Source of the DNA: Heliocidaris tuberculata
Lineage: Eukaryota > Echinodermata > Echinoidea > Camarodonta > Echinometridae
DNA: 64,000 bases
Reading direction: 5' to 3'
NCBI GenBank assembly: GCA_025618425.1
Contig: CM046842.1
Coordinates: 26,382,552-26,446,551, forward strand
How positions within the stretch are numbered: position 1 is the first letter of the stretch; each line of letters opens with the position of its first letter. A program made the position numbers and the translations under genes. Positions 11,810-24,040 of the stretch are shown here, in pieces. The notes beneath the pieces are model-generated. The model was given only the letters and a program-made list of their open reading frames with translations, ran no database searches and was not told where the DNA came from.

Positions 11810-12554
11810 GTTTAGATTTGCTTCAGTGAAAAAAAAAAAATCTTTTTAATCACTTTCCCCTGGCAAAAAAAAAAAAGTACACCCCAAAACGCTGATGACC
11901 CCTTTTAGTTTTGCTTGTTATAATTTGTTATGAATTTTGTGCCCCCTCCCTCACAAAATCCTGAATCCGTCGTAATGTACATGGTCAATGTAACCAAATT
12001 ACCAAAGATGTGATAAGCACACGGACCTGGAATTGGTTGGCAAAATGATACTGTATGAGTAAACAGAGATAGAGTAACAAAAATTCTTTGAATTGTTTAT
12101 TACCTCTCCTCAATATAAATAAATCATATTTCAACTTAAACTTCGCATTATTCTAATCCTCCAAAATTTGAGATACTATTTACAGGCTTACAAAACTATA
12201 TTCTTGCAAGGTATATTCATTTGGTAATATTCATTCACAAATGTTTGTTATCATGGTACCTCAGTCAAAACATTATCCTGATTCTAAAAGAAATAGAATA
12301 AAAATGTTCGTTATTCATGTTTGTTATCTATATGTTGTCAGTTTCCCTTTAAATATTCAACCTTTTCAACTGCATCAAGCAATACATTGCACATTTGACT
12401 ACCTGTGTGTGTGTGCGTGTGCGTGTGCGTTTGTGATGGTGTGGGTGTGTGTGTATACATAATCTGAAGCTTATGATTGAAGTATAAATAAATGTTTAGA
12501 CCTGTATAGTTAGAATTATACATCCACATGTTAATCGATCATTAAAATGGTTAC
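11810..12554. other. Intergenic, no gene seen
   Basis: Contains poly-A runs near 11829 and 11866, and a (GT)n tract at 12404-12450. No coding or RNA signal was recognised. Confidence 0.45.
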
Positions 12555-12556
12555 AT

Positions 12557-12832
12557 GTCACTTTTCGGACGGCTCGTATTTCGGAAGGTTCGTAATTCCG
12601 AAAGGTTCGTAATTCCGAAAATGAATTAGGGTTTCATAATTCCGAATATGAAATAGGGTTCGTAATTCCGAAGGTTCATAATTCTGATATAAGCAACTGA
12701 ACCCTACATCATTTTTTTTTTTTTTTTGAATTACGAACCTTCAGAATTATGAATATTTTTGGAATTACGAACCCCCTGGTATGGGAAATGTGTGTTTCGA
12801 AAATAAGAACTTTCGGAAAAACTAGTACCCCC
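12557..12832 (-). mobile_element. AATTCCG-family palindromic element (copy 1)
   Basis: Left end TGTCACTTTTCGGACGG; right end TCGGAAAAACTAGTACCCCC. The interior is built from imperfect units of about 26 bp such as GGTTCGTAATTCCGAAA. The left half is in one orientation and the right half in the other, around a poly-T centre near 12711. Other copies lie at 19475-19969, 32075-32355, 32413-33086 and 48986-49203. Orientation is given relative to the copy at 48986. It is noncoding. Confidence 0.8.
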
Positions 12833-13149
12833 ATGAATATCATGGTGTTTACAGGAATTTAAAACAATGGTTTTATTTTGGGATAGATGCCCTTATTAAA
12901 ACTAACGAGGATCAAAACGTTGACAAACGACAAAACTATGAGCCATTATCGTATCGCATCTCTTCATTTCTTAAAGTATTATATTCATATAAAAGTTAAA
13001 CATAGCTTCATGCTTTAATCCAACGGTTGATTTATTTCTGTCACGAATTTCCTAGCGCCTTTAGAAAGTGATAATGACAAATTTTATCCTTGTAGCGTTT
13101 CAAAGGCAATGCGCAATTCACACATACACACACACACGCACATGCACCC

Positions 13150-14165
13150 ACACTTTTTTTCCAAATATTTTATTAGAGATTTCATTCAAAATAGATCATT
13201 ACATAAAATAAATGTAAATAATTTCAAACAAATACAAATCTTCATTTCGTTTTCATACCATAGTGTTAAATTATTCACAAGACAGGCATGGAAGAATGTT
13301 GGAATGAAATCACTCAGTAAATAATATATTGACAAACACTAACGTGTATACACCCACAATGTATAATATTCAATGTAAATGATATTTCATTCAAAATATG
13401 TTAATGTTCTTTTCTTTTTTGTTATTTTCCTAGAAATAATAAGATGTGCATTTAACAATTTACCCGAGAGAAGGGGAAAATGATAATTCATGAAAAGTAA
13501 CATAATGCATATTTTTATATAAACCCTTCATATACTTTGTTACCCCTTTCACTACTTAACCCCCCCCCCCCTTCTCAACATTCACATTCACACTCACTAA
13601 CATCCAACAAACATACCAAGATTTACACACAACACTAGACACATCATACCTGCTCACATTCACATCCTTATTCACTTTCAGTTCTTCCCATTTCTGTAAG
13701 TGTAAATGTAACTTCCCTGTCTTCGTTGCTAGATTTTTTTCTTCCTCTATACAATCAGCTATATATTTTTGTATTTTCGTAGATGAAGGAACCTGGCCTT
13801 GAGCCCTAGAATGGAAAATTGCATATTTGATAAACATGACCAAAGAATTTACACATTTATTTCTATTTGAATTACCAGGTAATCCCATGAATATATCCCC
13901 CCAATTCATATCTTTTAATTCAGCCAAGCCAAAATATTCAATACAAAATTGCCATAACGGTTTCACTTTCGCACAGTTCAGAAATATATGAAAGTAAGAC
14001 TCAATCTCCTTATAACAGAATGAGCAATAATTGTCCCTCACAAACCCAAACCTCATCAAATGTTCTTTTGTATATATAGCTCCATGTAAAAGTATAAATT
14101 GAAATTCCCTTTGTTTTCTAATGAGATTTGTGTTCCTTGCTCGGATAAAAAAGTACGTATTTCTT
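13150..14165 (-). pseudogene. L1/Tx1-like LINE ORF2 C-terminal relic
   Basis: On the minus strand 14059-13556 is open and encodes RFGFVRDNYCSFCYKE, HIFLNCAKVKPLWQF and a long C-terminal tail. Upstream (14165-14060) the same protein continues as NLIRKQREFQFILLHGAIYT, but a frame change in a T run near 14145 separates it from NKEIRTF. It aligns well with the plus-strand relic at 2784-3280. The element's 3' end probably reaches the T-run at about 13153. The stop in this frame falls at a poly-C tract (13559). Confidence 0.75.
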
Positions 14166-14169
14166 TATT

Positions 14170-15335
14170 TGTAAAGTTGACATTGCTGTGACCACACACA
14201 TACTCACACACACCCACACACATACACACCGGCATATTTGTGTATGATTTATTTCAAACGTTTCGTCCAGTATCTTTCATTTTAATTGTTATTGCCTAAA
14301 TGAATTAGTTTTTTTTATATTTTGAAATGTTAACGTGGCATTCCATACGAAGCACTAAAAATGTAGTATGGTCAAGAAAGTGACTTTGAAGCGTTATTTA
14401 TATGAAAATACTAAACCCTGATCTACCGAACGGATTTTGATAAATAAATACTGCTGCTGATAAGTTTGTTAGGAAAAAAAGGATTCTTACTGTTTGCTGT
14501 GCTTTCATTGGGGCAGATGGCAGGTTGGCAAAACTTGTACGTCCCAACTGAATCTACCAAAGAAAAATAAAGGAAAACAACTCATTGCTGTAAGTTGCAA
14601 GCGTATTTTTATAACTAGAAGTAAATCACGTATTGTTTAAAAAAATGAATCGGTGGGACATACATTGGTACATCATTATTAATCATTCACAATTACTTTC
14701 TATAGCTATTTCTGATGTTTGATAGATTCTAATTGATTATCTCTCCCATCATCCACTCTTTCCCTCTGGAAATGTGGCTATACTAATAAACTAGCTAGGA
14801 CAAATTCTGGGCCAGAGATGTCAACCTTCAGAAAATACATTTTTAAAACATGAATTCCCCTAGAAGTGCTGTAAAATATTCTGAAATTGCATGCGATAAA
14901 GTCAGCATGGTGTAAGTATGATAAACGTTTTCTATTATAAACACTTCACAAAAAGTAAGTTCCCCCTAAAAAAAATCTCTGTAATTTATGAATCAGGAAC
15001 TTTTGAGGAAACCTGAATACACAGACATGTAGCTGTATTTCTCAGCTAACTTTCATGTGGAATCTAGGGGAAATCATTTGGTCAAGCTTCAGCAGTGAGC
15101 ACGCCCTAAAAGCAAAATTGCCACTTTTTAAAGTTCACAAGCCCAATGTCATAACTTTGATTCAATGATATCGTAACAAATTTCAAATTTTCCGCAAAAG
15201 GCATGCAACATACGTTTTATGTCCTGCTAACATACCAAATGACTTGTCCGCAAAATTTCACGCTCGAGTGAGCACGGGGTGAAAATTGCCCAAACTGCAG
15301 TTTGGACATCTTTTAATAATAGAGGTTTTCGAATT
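14170..15335. other. Intergenic, no gene seen
   Basis: A short (CA)n-like tract lies near 14200-14230. Otherwise this is unique-looking A+T-rich DNA without recognisable coding capacity. Confidence 0.45.
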
Positions 15336-15337
15336 TG

Positions 15338-15590
15338 TCAACGTGAACGCCGTCCTAGATCCTCCCAGCTACAATGGAATGCCTTTGAATTAACTGCATA
15401 CAAAGTAGGGGAAGCGAGGTTCACGTTTTAGAGAAGACGGCAATACATGTTGGACGCGTTCTCGATCTGATTAGTGGACGAGGGAGAAGCCAGAGGACGG
15501 GTGAGCCGTTCTTGCACAAAGCGCAGTATGCAGTTAACACAAAAGCAGTCCATTGTAGTTGGGAGGATCTAGGACGGCGTTCAAGTTGAA
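15338..15590. mobile_element. MITE with about 65-bp inverted ends
   Basis: The left end AACGCCGTCCTAGATCCTCC, continuing to TTAACTGCATAC, is matched in inverse by the right end (GGAGGATCTAGGACGGCGTT). The interior of about 110 bp has no frame. No clear target duplication was found. Confidence 0.75.
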
Positions 15591-15841
15591 ACATTCTAAT
15601 AATTCTAATAATAATAATCGTGGTTTCTTGTATAGCGCTTAGGTCCGTCACGCTTACTCTTACTCTTACTGTGCCAAAGGGTTTAGCTCGCTTTAAAATT
15701 TTAGCAAAATGTAATCACTGCTTGCTTTTCAAATGTCTGCACTTCATTAACCATCTATTATTTCCCCTAATATTGTGTACAAAACTTGTAGGAAATTTAT
15801 TTACGTCCGTGGACTAAAATTCAATTGCTTCCTCTGGTTAA

Positions 15842-16350
15842 AGCTCACACACAGTCTCGGTAGCAAAAATCATGCTGGCAAGAAACTTATCTGAAATAGT
15901 CACATACTATTCTCCTTTTATCATAAGACACATGTACGAGATTATTTATCATTCCATTCACGATTTCGAACAAATTTTAGTGCAAATATCTGTAAGAAAC
16001 GCTTGGTAACGGCTTTTCACTGTCTCACGCTAAGACCATATCCACCCGAAGGTTCCCCGCACAATAAACCCAGCGCTTCGCACTATGTGTAGCGTATTGT
16101 ACACACACCACACACAACAATCCTCATGTACCGTAAGTAGTGTGTGTGTGGCCGTTGTTTGAATTTACATCCCCTCTTTTTTGGGCCAGGGATTTTTATT
16201 ACTTTTCACCTCTCATTCGATATATATTTCACTTGAGGAGGAAAAAACTTCACAGCATCTTAGTTATGTTAGTACCCTGCTGTTTATTAAGTAAAATCAA
16301 AGAAATCTCACGAAAAGTTTTTGAGGGCTTCCCAAAACTATCTGTTACCT
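15842..16350 (+). mobile_element. TTAA-flanked MITE (copy 1)
   Basis: TTAA flanks the element at 15838-15841 and 16351-16354. It starts AGCTCACACACAG and ends with GTTTTTGAGGGCTTCCCAAAA followed by ACCT. Copies with the same ends lie at 18000-18517 and, inverted, at 45732-46227. TTAA duplication is the hallmark of piggyBac- and Kolobok-type elements. The element is 509 bp and noncoding. Confidence 0.85.
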
Positions 16351-16359
16351 TTAACTATT

Positions 16360-17058
16360 ACAAGTTTTCTTGGGGAGTTCGTCTGATTTTATTTTGATAA
16401 AAATCCCAATGTGTTACGCTTCAGTGAGCACAAGAGATGAGCAAATTATGCAAAAGAGAATAAAGTTTAGGGCTTTAATTCGCTTTGATATTGCTAATGG
16501 ATATTAATTTGGTGTTAAGTACCTGCTTATTAGTGACCTCCTGAAGACATGTCGACAATTTCATACATTAACTCACGGTAGAAGGAACATAAATCATCAA
16601 AGAAAAAATGCCAAATTTCACTTCTGTTAAATATATAGACCTCGCAATTTTTTCTTGTATACCTTATAAAACATAAATTTTCATTCACTTATGAAAAGCC
16701 AATCAACACCCGTTTAATATTTCGCGCGCTTTGTTCCTTTAGTTTACGGTTATACTGTTCGAATTCGGCTTTCTGTTCATTCTTGCGGTATATTCTGATG
16801 AGTGCAATACGAAAAGCTTCAGTATGTCTCTCTTCAACGCCATTCTCTTATGATAACATTCAACAGAAAGAAAAAAGGTTGTGTTCTTGCATCGTTGCAA
16901 TTGCAAGCAGTGTCGACTGAATTTTATTGAATTTTATCATAAGTGAATAAAAATCGATTGTTTTGAACAAAACAAAAACAAAACAAAACAAAACAAAACA
17001 AACAAAAAACAAACAAATAAACACAAACAAAACAAAATAACAACAACAACAAAACAAC

Positions 17059-17089
<31 letters not shown>

Positions 17090-17530
17090 ACCAAAACCAA
17101 AAAAAACCCCCAAAAAACAAAGCAAAAAACAAAAACAAACAAACAAACAAAAAAACACAAATAAGATGAGGCATCTTTTTTTTTTTTTTTTTTTTTTGTT
17201 GTTCTTTCTTTCCATTCTGGACATATTTGCGATATGCGCATTATAAGTACTGTATATTATTATCATCATTATTATTATTATCATTATTATTAACTTTTTC
17301 ATTTCGTAACCGATTTCGATGGATTTTTTGAAATTAAATTGCTTCTCTCTGTCCTCTCTTTTCATTAAAATGGATATTTCCCCAGGGTTTCATTCTCCTT
17401 TAAGAAAGAAAAATTAACTCGACAACTCTGGGCCGGGAATGACATTATTTCTGCTATACGTTCCACCGCAGTGGTGGCGTTGCTGGTGGTAGAATAAGCA
17501 ACTAAAGAACTTACTTAGCTTTTGTTGTGT
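16360..17530. repeat. Intergenic stretch with (CAAAA)n tract
   Basis: A CAAAA/CAAA-type tract occupies about 16965-17160, followed by a 19-T run near 17177 and an ATT tract near 17262-17292. The aromatic, membrane-like frames on the minus strand are artefacts of the repeat. Confidence 0.8.
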
Positions 17531-17537
17531 TATTTAC

Positions 17538-17897
17538 CTGAACAATTTCCAAATTCACCAGCTGTAATTGTGATATTAAATCCCTGCGCCTGGATTGTGT
17601 CAGCTGAGGTAAATTTCAGCCACATCTCATTGTTGGTTGAAGTTACATCATACGGCTTATAACTACCGGACAATTTAGCCAACCGTGAGGCTATGTCGTT
17701 TGAATCCAGACCAGAACCGATTTGCAAGTAGGAAGAGTGACGTTCTAGATCAAACTTTTTGAATGTTACCATGATCTGGTAGGCAGATGGTGCAGAAAGA
17801 AGCCACGTGATGTTTGCATTTTTTGGATAGACGTCAGGATAGTTTGGTGAAACAATGGTCAACGACTCATTGTAACCAATGACTTTGCTGCTGATAT
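17538..17897 (-). CDS. CUB-domain exon (third of a tandem set)
   Basis: This exon is 360 bp, exactly 120 codons. It is preceded by an acceptor (TATGTTAG, AG at 17899-17898) and followed by a donor (CAG then GTAAAT at 17537 onward), both phase 1. It encodes one CUB domain: NESLTIVSPNYPDVYPKNAN, then ITWLLSAP, IMVTFKKFDLE, LQIGSG, MWLKFTS and GFNITI. CUB domains are extracellular beta-sandwich modules in secreted or membrane proteins. Unlike canonical CUBs it lacks the usual paired cysteines; only one cysteine, in NCSG, is near the end. The next exon would lie to the left, probably beyond the window. A TTAA MITE sits only about 100 bp upstream of the acceptor. Confidence 0.85.
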
Positions 17898-17999
17898 CTA
17901 ACATAATGTAAAAACAAAGATCCTTAGACCATAGAGTAAAGTAAGTATAAACCTTCTGTAGGCCGAACATAACATAATTTTCCGAATACAACTGATTAA

Positions 18000-18517
18000 A
18001 GCTCGTGTACAGATTTGGTGGCAAAAAGAAAATTGGAAAGAAACGTGTTAAATATAGTCTCATGTTGATTTCCATGTATCAAAAGTTGTTTGTACATGAT
18101 CATTTGATATTCCATCAATGATTTCCGGTGAATCTTACCGTAAATATATGTAGGAACGCCAGATCATGGCAATATGGCCCTACACTAGGACCTTTCTACC
18201 CCATGGCAATATGGTCTACACTAGGACCTTTCTACCCCAACGGCTCCCCGCACAGGAGATAGCATGTGTGTCACTGTGTGTAGGTTTTGTGTATAGTGTG
18301 GTGTACAGAATGGTGTATAGTGCACGCCGAATTTCTTGAGAGTTTATATCCCTGACCCGGCACCTAAATTATTGTTTGGATCTCATTTGTTTAATATACT
18401 TTAGGACGTGAAATCTTCACAGCCTCTTTGTATTGCCAATATCTAGCTATGATTAGTCTATGTAAGACAACAACAGTCTAATAGTTTTTGAGGGCTTACC
18501 AAAACTAAACATTACCT
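18000..18517 (+). mobile_element. TTAA-flanked MITE (copy 2)
   Basis: TTAA at 17996-17999 and 18518-18521. Starts AGCTCGTGTACAG and ends in TTTTTGAGGGCTTACCAAAA then ACCT. The interior contains GGCAATATGG and GCTCCCCGCACA blocks shared with the other copies. It lies in the intron just upstream of the CUB exon at 17538-17897. Confidence 0.85.
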
Positions 18518-18884
18518 TTAAAGAAGTAAGTGGCTTTTAAGGACTATCCCAGAATGACGGTACTGGATTATTAAAAAAAACAAAAAATAAAACAAATCAT
18601 ATCCATTTTACGCTCGTTTTAACGTGGTAAATACGTAGGCAAAGTTGAAACCAGTTTTCACATCGTTGTAGTTATAGCCTCCGTTACTTTTTTCTAAAGA
18701 TGTTATCATACTCTTCCTCAATTTTAACAGTATAATTTGAACTATTCTGATTAGTCTATGTAAGATAATTATTTCATTTGTGTCTAATACATATTTCAAA
18801 TATCGTAAAACAATATAGTACTTCTAAGTTACTCTGACTGAATCTGTTGATTTACTTATGATACATAAAGCGATATAGGAATGC

Positions 18885-20480
18885 TTATTTGAATATTTTT
18901 AGGTATGAAAGAAGGCAAAATCCTGTTTATGATGTAACTGGCATTAAAGTGGTGAGGAAAGTAATTCCTTTGATTTTAAACCCATATATTCAAAGTATCT
19001 TTACAACATGGGACAAAATTGAAAAAATGCTTTTGTATTGTCCATATTCAAGAGTGGGGACGAAAATATGCAAGAATTACCGTATAGACCAAACATCTGT
19101 CTTACCATTATTTTCTAAATACTTGAACAATAGTTTACCCCCCCCCCCCAAAAAAAAAAAACAAAACAAAACAAAACCAAAAAAAAACAAAAAACTTTTG
19201 TTACAATATGTTATTCTTTACAACAGACAATTCGGCCTTCGCTCGGGTCATTCTACGTATACTGCGCTGGTGATTTTTGTAAATACTATCATTAGTTCTT
19301 TTGAAAATAAAGATGTTATCGTAGGAATATTTCTTGATCTTTCTAAAGCATTCGATAGTATAAACCATGATATTATGGTGTAAGAGGTGAACCAGTTTAT
19401 CGGGCTAAAAAGTTATCTGAGTAACAACAACAACAACAAAGAATTATGTCAATTCATCAATATCGCAAATGATTACGTGTCATTTTTCGAAGGTTTATTA
19501 ATTCCGAAGGTTCGTAATGCCGAAAATTAAAAAGGGTTCATAATTTAAAAAATTAAATAGGGTTCATAATACGAAAATAGACAAAGGATTCATAATTTCA
19601 CAAATAAAAATGTGTTCATTATTCCGAAAGTTCATAATTACGAAACTAAAATAGAACAAAATATCGTTTTCGGAACTATGAACCTTAGGAATAATGGTCC
19701 CTATCTCATTTTTTGAATCATGAACCATTTTTCGTTTTGGGGATTACGAGCCCTTTTTCATTTACGGAATTAAGAACCTTATTTCATTTTCTGAATTACA
19801 AACCTTCGGAATTATGAACCCCATTTCAATTTCGGAATGACGAACCTTCGGAGTCATGCACCAAATGTTCGGAATTATGAACCCTCTTTTATTGCCGGAA
19901 TTATGAACCCCCTGGTATGGGAAATTTGTGTTTCGGAATAATGAATCTTCGAAAAAACGAGTACCCCCACCCCTCACAAATATCAGTAGGTGTATCCCAA
20001 AGTTCAATATTTGGCCCGCTCTTATTTTTGTTGTTAATTAACAATGCAAATACCTTGATCCAATTGTCTTTGTTGACAATACTACTTTATTCATGTTTTG
20101 TAAAAAAAATTCTGAAATAATATTAGCAATTCTAAAAACAGAAAATAGCAAAAATCGATGAATGGTTTGCTCTTAATAGTTTGCTTTTAACAACTTATGA
20201 TATGAATAAAATTTAACCAGATTCTTTCATGTTTTTATATTTTTTGTCAAATTGTTACTCCCAATGTTCCGCCGTCTGTTCACGTTAGATTGCAATTATC
20301 ACAACTATATAGACGCAAGACAGTCCAAAAATATTCATTTGCCCCTTTTTAGATATAAGTTTTCAAGATAATCATTCAAATTTCTCAGCCCCAAATTTGG
20401 TAAGACAAACCCGAGGACATTTCAAATTCTCCATCCATAAATTTTTTAAAGAAAAGTTTAAGGATATTTTGTATTGATTA
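18885..20480 (+). pseudogene. Jockey/CR1-like LINE reverse-transcriptase relic
   Basis: The plus strand encodes successive RT blocks with gaps. These are CKNYRIDQTSVLPLFSKYL near 19080, then FGLRSGHSTYTALVIFVNTI and GIFLDLSKAFDSINHD (19216-19375), then ISVGVSQSSIFGPLLFLL near 19980, and a C-terminal RQSKNIHLPLFRYKFS near 20310. The order matches a CR1/Jockey-type RT. It is broken by a poly-C/poly-A expansion (19138-19200), by an AATTCCG-family insertion (19475-19969), and by loss of much of the region after the catalytic block. It is nonfunctional. A minus-strand relative is at 28986-31090. Confidence 0.8.
19475..19969 (-). mobile_element. AATTCCG-family element (copy 2), inserted in a LINE
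   Basis: The left end GTGTCATTTTTCGAAGG and right end GAAAAAACGAGTACCCCC match the family ends. The LINE coding sequence on the two sides (AATATCGCAAATGATTAC, then CCCCTCACAAATATCAGTAG) fits together across the element, so it arrived by insertion. The internal units run in two opposed orientations. Confidence 0.8.
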
Positions 20481-20769
20481 GTCCCACATGCATCCCCATT
20501 CTGTTATAATTATATTGTATTTTGTCAATTTTTGTTGTTGCTGATTGTTTATATGACTTTCTGTACTAAAGTAATTCGCAGTTAGCCGTAAAAAGGCCAA
20601 GGGTCTACACTGACTCCTCTACTCCATTACTCAATCTCTGTCAGTGGTTTACATTGTCCGTAACTCAATATGTAATTCAGCTCTTGTACCTTCTTCGTAG
20701 CGTCCATCCTATTTTCTATACTTGTTGTATGCTTCATTTTCTATGTATTTATATTCTATTGTTTTTTAT

Positions 20770-20844
<75 letters not shown>

Positions 20845-20903
20845 AAGAACACAAAAGTAATGCCTTAATTGCCAACTGAAATTTATTGAATAAATAATTG
20901 CTG

Positions 20904-20943
<40 letters not shown>
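20770..20943. repeat. (CA)n-(TA)n microsatellites
   Basis: (AC)n at 20772-20805 runs into (TA)n at 20806-20842, and another (TA)n lies at 20908-20943. The second tract continues on the far side of the MITE at 20944-21484, so the MITE split it. Confidence 0.95.
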
Positions 20944-20947
<4 letters not shown>

Positions 20948-21484
20948 GCAATGGAAATACCCACATTAGAGTCTACACGGGTTAGGGCCCCGTGGGTAGA
21001 CCAACCCCGGGTCGATTAGGCGATTAGGGTAGATAACACTTCCAACCGTTTATATCACAGGTGTCCCAGATGTTTTAATTAATTGTCAACTGGTCAACCC
21101 AGAGTCGTATTTGTGACCATTTGGTCCACCCAGTGTAGACAAGAATCCCAACTGCCTATATCACAACCATGCTAGACACTTTAGTTTATTGTCAACCAAG
21201 AGCTGTCTTTGTGTCCATTAAGTCAAACCAGGGTAGAAAACAATTCCTACTCTCTATATCACAGGCATCCGAAAATACAAAGCTGGGTTAACAACAAACT
21301 GAAACATCTCAGACGTGTGATATAAACAGTTGGATTTGTTATCTACCCTGGGTTGAATAAATGGCCAGAAACATACGTAAAATGATTAAGTTACCTAATC
21401 GACCGGGGTTGGTCTACCGGGGGGGGGGGGGGGGGGGGGGGGCTGTCAAGGGTAGACTCTCATGTTGGTATTTCCATTGCTGCA
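20944..21484. mobile_element. MITE inserted in a (TA)n tract
   Basis: The ends TGCAGCAATGGAAATACC and its inverse GGTATTTCCATTGCTGCA are perfect inverted repeats. They extend imperfectly through AGAGTCTACxC. (TA)n lies immediately on both sides. Internal segments such as GTTTATATCACAGG and CTGTGATATAAAC also form inverted pairs, so most of the 541-bp unit can fold back. A 25-G run lies near the right end. Confidence 0.85.
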
Positions 21485-21687
21485 TATATATATATATATA
21501 TACACCCTTTCTTGCCATACGTATTGCATCATAGTCAATTTTGTTCGTTTTTTGGTAAATAAATATTCTTTGTTATAGCGGTGTTTTGTTCTAAATCATT
21601 GAATCATGACTAACGTTTCGGTATAAAAGGAAGGTGGACATATTCCACTTTCTCTTTTAAGGCTACTGAGCCATTCATGCACACACC

Positions 21688-22722
21688 ATGGTTGAAACAG
21701 CCGAGTTGTACGACGAGCAACGCCGAGAATTAGTCGCCCTGACATGTCTAATTTAGGAGGGGGTTTCGGTGGCTTAGATTGCTATACGCTTCCAGGTATG
21801 CCGTCAAACGGTGTACGCGGAGTGTGTAAACGCCATGGGGAAACGGGCAACTCTGACAAGCAACTAAGACCTGGATGAACGAAGAATGAAGGTAGAACGA
21901 ACACGCGTCAGGAAGATCGGTACCTCCTGCGTCAGGCGCGAGTGACCCGATTCGATTCTGCACAAACTTTGGCAGCTCACTTGAGCGAGAGGATTGGTAG
22001 GAGTATTTCAACGAGGACGACATAAAAATACTTTTAGTCTAACAATCTTCATGCCCGCATTTCGAGGAAGAACTTATTCTCATATCTCGTGTCAATCGCC
22101 AGAGACGCATCAGGTGGGCCACCAGAGCGAGGGATGGTGGAGGAAATTGGTGTCACTTTTCCGACGGAGCAGGTTTTGCCTTTCTTCCGACGATGAAATA
22201 GTGAGAGTCTAACGTGAACCCAACACCTCATACGACTCACGGAATCTGACCTACACTCAAAGAAATGTAGTTTCAGTCATGGTGTGGGGGTGTGTCGGCA
22301 TCTATGGAGTTGGCGATCTTGTTGTCGTGGACGGGAACATCGATAGCATTCAATATTGTGTGTTTATAGACTTCCACCTCTTTTCGTCCATTGATAACAT
22401 CTTGGAGACGCGCAACACCCTTTTATTTTCTAGGATGACAACGCACCGGCGCCTTGGGCTGCCCAAACGGACCAGTGGTATGGCGAAAACGGCGTCAACA
22501 GGGTGTAGTGACCGACGCAATCACCATATGGTAACCCGACAGAGAACCTGTGGGATGAAGAGAGCCCTCACCAAGGAAGGACCAACCACCAGGGAGGGTT
22601 TGATCCGCTCTATCTTCCGGGCCTGGGGCAGCATCACCCCAGAAAGATTGCATGGTCTCTTCCAAGGAGGATGTGCGCCATTAGCAGGATGCGCGGATAC
22701 CCGACAAAGTACTATAACTTGA
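21688..22722 (+). pseudogene. Degenerate Tc1/mariner-type transposase
   Basis: The start reads MVETAELYDEQRRELV. A helix-turn-helix-like region follows in another frame (RYLLRQARVTRFDSAQTLAA, then HLSERIGRSISTRT). Next comes MVWGCVGIYGVGDLVVVDGN (22279 onward), the hallmark block before the second catalytic aspartate of Tc1 transposases. Degraded remains of the NAPxH block and of the PDLNPIEhxWD block follow around 22440-22560. Several stops and frameshifts show it is dead. A TATAAAAG motif at about 21623 could be its old promoter. I could not identify terminal inverted repeats. Confidence 0.75.
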
Positions 22723-22894
22723 TGAACTTTACGTGAAAAATAATTCTTGACATGTTAATGAAATGTACCTTATAATAAGATCTTAAATCATGTACTATGA
22801 ATTCATTAAAACATTGCTTAATTACATGTCATAAATTGCCTCCTGCGTAATGCATTTGTCTATTTTTTTGTGTGTAATACTTTTGGCAAGGGAG

Positions 22895-22896
<2 letters not shown>

Positions 22897-22938
<42 letters not shown>
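22897..22938. repeat. (TA)n microsatellite
   Basis: Pure TA dinucleotide tract of about 40 bp. Confidence 0.95.
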
Positions 22939-22941
<3 letters not shown>

Positions 22942-23112
22942 CATCCTGTGGAATCGAAAATAAATACGCTTGTACATGCCCTTGAACTTAATTATATTGA
23001 ATTGTTGAATGTATTCATTAACTTGAAATAGTTTGAACTTCTGTTGGATTGATTAACTGCAATTTGAATTAACTTCACAAATAATGAAGAAAGACGTTGT
23101 TGAAATCTTCAC

Positions 23113-23484
23113 CTGGAATGATCTCCGTTTCGAAAACCTTAACTGTAAGATTAAATCCGTGTTGTGTTCCTGATTCATCTGAAATAAATCTTAGCCACAT
23201 GTGATTGTTGGTGGACTTCACATCTTCGGGCAAGTAACAACCAGTAAGACTAACCAACGATGATTTACGGTCGTTTGAATCCCAGCCAGATCCAATGTCC
23301 AGGGAGTCGCTGGGAAATTGAAGATCAAAAGCGTTGAAGGTGACCATGATCTTGTAGTCTGCTGGTCCAGCAACACGCCACTTAACGATTTTGTTGTTTG
23401 GATAGTTGGCAGGGTAGTTTGGCGACACGATGACCAAAGACTCGTTGTAACGAAAACTGATGACTTCCCCTCCACCAACAACAT
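23113..23484 (-). CDS. CUB-domain exon (second of a tandem set)
   Basis: This exon is 372 bp, exactly 124 codons, between a phase-1 acceptor (TTTTTTCTAAATCAAG) and a phase-1 donor (CAG then GTGAAG). It encodes YNESLVIVSPNYPANYPNNK, VKWRVAGPADYKIMVTF, NAFDLQFPSDSLDIGSG, TGCYLPEDV and GFNLTVKVFE. It shares layout with the other two exons, and its single cysteine is in TGCYLP. The 5.2-kb intron to the next exon (17538-17897) holds the Tc1 relic, the LINE relic and two MITEs. The symmetric 1-1 phase allows CUB exons to be duplicated without breaking the frame. Confidence 0.88.
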
Positions 23485-23889
23485 CTTGATTTAGAAAAAA
23501 GGATAAAGACTTAAATAGATCTGATAGTGTTCTAGAAAAAAAAAGTATATGTGTGTAGATCTTGCTTCACATTAAGACATCAGGATTAACATTCACACCA
23601 TCTAGATTACAAGAGGAACTTCATTTTGCGTAATTCAGCCAACACGCCCTGTTGTAGTGAAAGAACTATATAACTAAGTAATATCTTCATTCACATCTGC
23701 TTAGAAACAGTCAATCGTTTTGATTTTTCTTTTGTGCAGAATAATTTAATTTCAATTATTTTCAAGGTTGATACAGCCTACTTTTTTTTTCGAATATGTA
23801 AAATAAAGTACTAGATTATGGCACATCGCAGCAGTTCGTTCATATTTGTAATTTGTTGATTTTAATCCTTTTCATGTTTGCATCATTGG

Positions 23890-24040
23890 TGTCGCTGGCC
23901 TTCTGAAAAGATATTTGAGGGTTCACCAGACCGACCACACACGAGACTAACAGCCACCGATCAGCCAATAACGACATTTCGCTCTCTCGGGCCTTCAAAC
24001 AACTTTTCTCAGGGTTCACGAGACTAACGTCGTATTTTTA
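23890..24040. repeat. GGCCTTC...GGGTTCACxAGAC repeat
   Basis: Two direct units of about 75 bp each begin with a GGCCTTC block and end with GGGTTCAC(C)AGAC and GGGTTCACGAGAC. Related blocks occur at 39105-39425. Confidence 0.45.

Noticed and set aside
16860..17365. Hydrophobic frames resembling membrane proteins
   Set aside because: Generated by the (CAAAA)n tract and a T run.
17900..18075. N-terminal extension of the CUB exon at 17538-17897 as coding
   Set aside because: The open frame crosses a good acceptor into intron and a TTAA MITE; the phase-1 splice site fits the sibling exons better.
22049..22240. Arginine-rich frame antisense to the Tc1 relic
   Set aside because: Shadow of the transposase coding strand.
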